Positions 61,723-64,000 of a stretch of DNA of 64,000 nucleotides are shown here, piece after piece. A program made the translations under genes and the position numbers. How positions within the stretch are numbered: position 1 is the first letter of the stretch; each line of letters opens with the position of its first letter. The stretch is from positions 67,998 through 131,997 of the forward strand of contig DF239737.1 in the NCBI GenBank assembly GCA_000507305.1. The letters run 5' to 3'. The notes under the pieces are model-generated. The model worked only from the letters and a program-made list of their open reading frames with translations, had not been told where the DNA came from and did not search any database. This DNA is from Breviolum minutum Mf 1.05b.01. Taxonomy: Eukaryota; Sar; Dinophyceae; Suessiales; Symbiodiniaceae.

Positions 61723-63030
61723 ATCTTGTCTTTACCGCATCGTAGCATTCATCCCCCGGGATCATCCTTTAATAACTTCCTGAATTGCCATTGCCATTTC
61801 AATTGCCAAATTCAGATGCACCCAGCTAGGGAAGCAAGAGAAATTTAGAGGATCCAACTTGACACCGGAAAGGTTTGGGGATGAAGGATCTACTAACGAC
61901 TAACGTCTATTTGCTGTAATCAGGAATCTATTTGAGGTACATACTTCTGAATGTCCACTCTTACTAGTATGTGTTTGCAGTAGTTCTAACACCCTAAGTC
62001 TAGCCTACTTTATGTCGATTCGTACTATCCGTTTCTGCTGTACGCAATTCATGATAGATAGTTCTTGATCTCCATTGTTTGATATATGGATCATGGAAGC
62101 ATGTCTCTCCACATGCGCTAGGTTCTAAACACTCATTGTGTCCCTATCATAGGGGATGGTCATCAGCCCCATCAGCAGGGCGTATATACACACATATATA
62201 TACATCACATTATATATATATATTATATATACATATACATGGCAAATCTTTTGGTAGTCCTTTATACCCTTAGCCCGTTTCAATTTGGTGGGGTTTCTAA
62301 TGCAACTCCTGAAAGTTAAACCTTTAGCAGGGGCCCCAAATTTTGCCTAGTATAGCTCTACACCTCTCTCTCTCTCTCTCTCTACATATCCATGCAAAAT
62401 TCCGTATTTTTGCCCACCTGTGAACCGAGATCCGCATAAATCTGAAGCCACGCCGAGGTTTGTTCCGTACCATGTTCGGTGGCAACTGTGTGTCCAGCGA
62501 CTTCATGGACACACGTCCAGGAGCTGACAAAACACCAGGGAATTGTGATTAGTTGTGGATGTCAGGTAAGAATCAGGCAAATAGAAGATTTATAGTAACA
62601 GACCCGTAGTTTGTGTAGGGTGATGTCCCGGTTACTTCATGTTCTCCCAAAAGGTAGTTTGTGTAGCTAATTTGGTTTTGAGGTTGGATTATTCATGCAG
62701 ATTGATAGAGGGAGCAGTACTGCCTGTTGTAGCAGGCTGCAAGGGCCTCAGACATTGCCCACATCTGTATTATGGATTGTTGTAGCATATTGTAACCTAT
62801 GGCAAACCTTTCCAATTCGGAATTTCGGAATGGTTTATAGCACTGCTCAGTTGAATCTTGCATTCTCAGAAGTCAGCACCACACAGGCCACAGAACCCCT
62901 GAAGTGTGCAAGCTATATAATGGAATGATCATGATATGGTATGCCTGTGATCCGAAAATCACATGTTCGAATTGTGAAGGCATCCATATTATGAGGTGTG
63001 CACCAGTTCTCATTCCAAAAATGCCTTCAG
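61723..63030. other. Spacer with simple repeats
   Basis: Contains AT-rich ATATATAC tracts at 62192-62240 and a (CT)n run at 62362-62383. An acceptor near 62870 is followed by EVSTTQATEPLKCAS, a weak exon candidate. Confidence 0.35.
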
Positions 63031-63190
63031 GCCAAAACGGACGAAGTGGTGAGAAGCTATATGACACTGGCAACGTTTCGGATGAATTTGACGATGTCAC
63101 TTGCCAGGCAGATGTGGAAGCCAAGGCTGTGTAGCCATGAAACCTCGCTTGCCGAGGTGGTGTATCAAGCAGCCTTGGAGATCTTCAAAG
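63031..63190 (+). CDS. Probable exon, unrecognised
   Basis: A clean acceptor (CCTTCAG ending 63030) is followed in phase 0 by AKTDEVVRSYMTLATFRMNL, then TMSLARQMWKPRLCSHE and LAEVVYQAALEIFK, helix-like and uniform. The frame continues open past 63190, where a GA donor could end the exon. A second frame (GQNGRSGEKLYDTGNVSDEF) is also open to 63134. Function unknown. Confidence 0.42.
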
Positions 63191-64000
63191 GAAACTTGTT
63201 AAAATACAACGTGACGGAGAAAGGTTGTGCGCGGAATTGTTATGAACCGGCCGAACGCAGCAACTTGGCAGCAGAAATGCAACTTTGCAATGGTGTTTTC
63301 AGAAGAGCTTGTTGTTTGGTTTAGACTTCGGCCTACTCGCAGCGTAGTGCTTTGCTGCGTGCTCGCGGATACAATACAATTCATGCAATTACTGTATTGC
63401 GGAGTTCGATTCGAGTGCATTTGCCATGACTTGTTTGCAAGTCGAACGGAGTGGCTCACGGGAACCTCAACACCCAGGTTCCTTCTCGCTTGACAAGCAC
63501 CTCGGCGGAACTGCTTTGTAAATGGGAGGTTTCCTTCGTATTCGGCAAGCCTCTGCGTGTTGGTGATTGTGGGTGCTGCAGCATTTTTTTCCACATGCTA
63601 GGGATTGGCAAAGATATGCAAAGTGAATGTAATTCAACAATGATAATTATATAGATATATATAAATCAAACCTTGTAGTTATGTGATAGTTCTTTCTTTC
63701 AGCTGTGACTATTTCACCGGCATTTTCTTGGGCCGCCCCCTAAGGTTGCTGAGGTGAGGTCGTTTATGGACCCTGAATCTGAGCCTACCTGATGCACCCA
63801 CCAATAAACCATCGGCACCCGCCAAAAAAGCCGGCGCGCGACGGATGTCGATTGCTGTGGCTGCAGTACGCACATGTGATCCATATGATTCAACATGAAC
63901 ATAGATCAATATGATTCAATATGTACATGTGAATATGCACGCACATCATGGATGGCGAATTTATGGACATGCCCCTAGGTGTATGCAGCTCATTTTTCTG
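63191..64000. other. Window end, no confident feature
   Basis: Open frames on both strands around 63199-63654 lack domain or splice support; the last 300 nt are AT-rich. Confidence 0.3.

Overview
The window looks like nuclear DNA of a dinoflagellate, most like a core or Symbiodiniaceae-type genome. This is inferred from gene structure, not from a marker gene. Most real coding sequence is chopped into short exons (27 to about 170 nt) that begin with G after AG. Their introns start with GC or GA about as often as with GT. Triplet and tetranucleotide repeats, broken LINE retrotransposons and occasional intronless genes fill the rest. I found no rRNA, tRNA, CRISPR array or bacterial operon. All recognisable host genes lie on the + strand. 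Long open frames are few, so most genes here were assembled by hand from exons whose reading phase, splice sites and family motifs agree.

Layout. 0.2-4.4 kb: 3' part of a five-bladed beta-propeller glycosidase-like gene, at least 12 small exons. 5.3-12.9 kb: exons of one or more unrecognised proteins (acidic, helical) ending at 12914; a heptamer minisatellite lies in an intron. 12.9-16.9 kb: little coding evidence. 16.9-23.5 kb: a nest of LINE reverse-transcriptase fragments in both orientations plus a tyrosine-recombinase fragment. 25.4-27.1 kb: an intronless AI-2E/TMEM245-type membrane protein. 28.0-32.7 kb: an RS/RGG-rich SR-type protein in small exons; an intronless NMN adenylyltransferase (30.3-31.2 kb) lies inside one of its introns. 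34.0-35.5 kb: an unrecognised multi-exon gene. 37.4-39.9 kb: an EF-hand exon, then a large exon encoding an SHxWG (TIR-like) domain fused to ankyrin repeats. 41.2-54.8 kb: a long multi-exon M28 metallopeptidase of the ER (ERMP1/FXNA type), with signal anchor, zinc-site motifs, membrane part and luminal tail. 58.3-63.2 kb: scattered exons, one resembling a double-psi beta-barrel domain.

The genes do not form a pathway: NAD synthesis, RNA processing, ER proteolysis, glycan hydrolysis and signalling are simply neighbours. The most interesting signals are architectural: introns flanked by 2-7 nt direct repeats (introner-like), mixed GT/GC/GA donors, and an intronless enzyme gene nested in another gene's intron.
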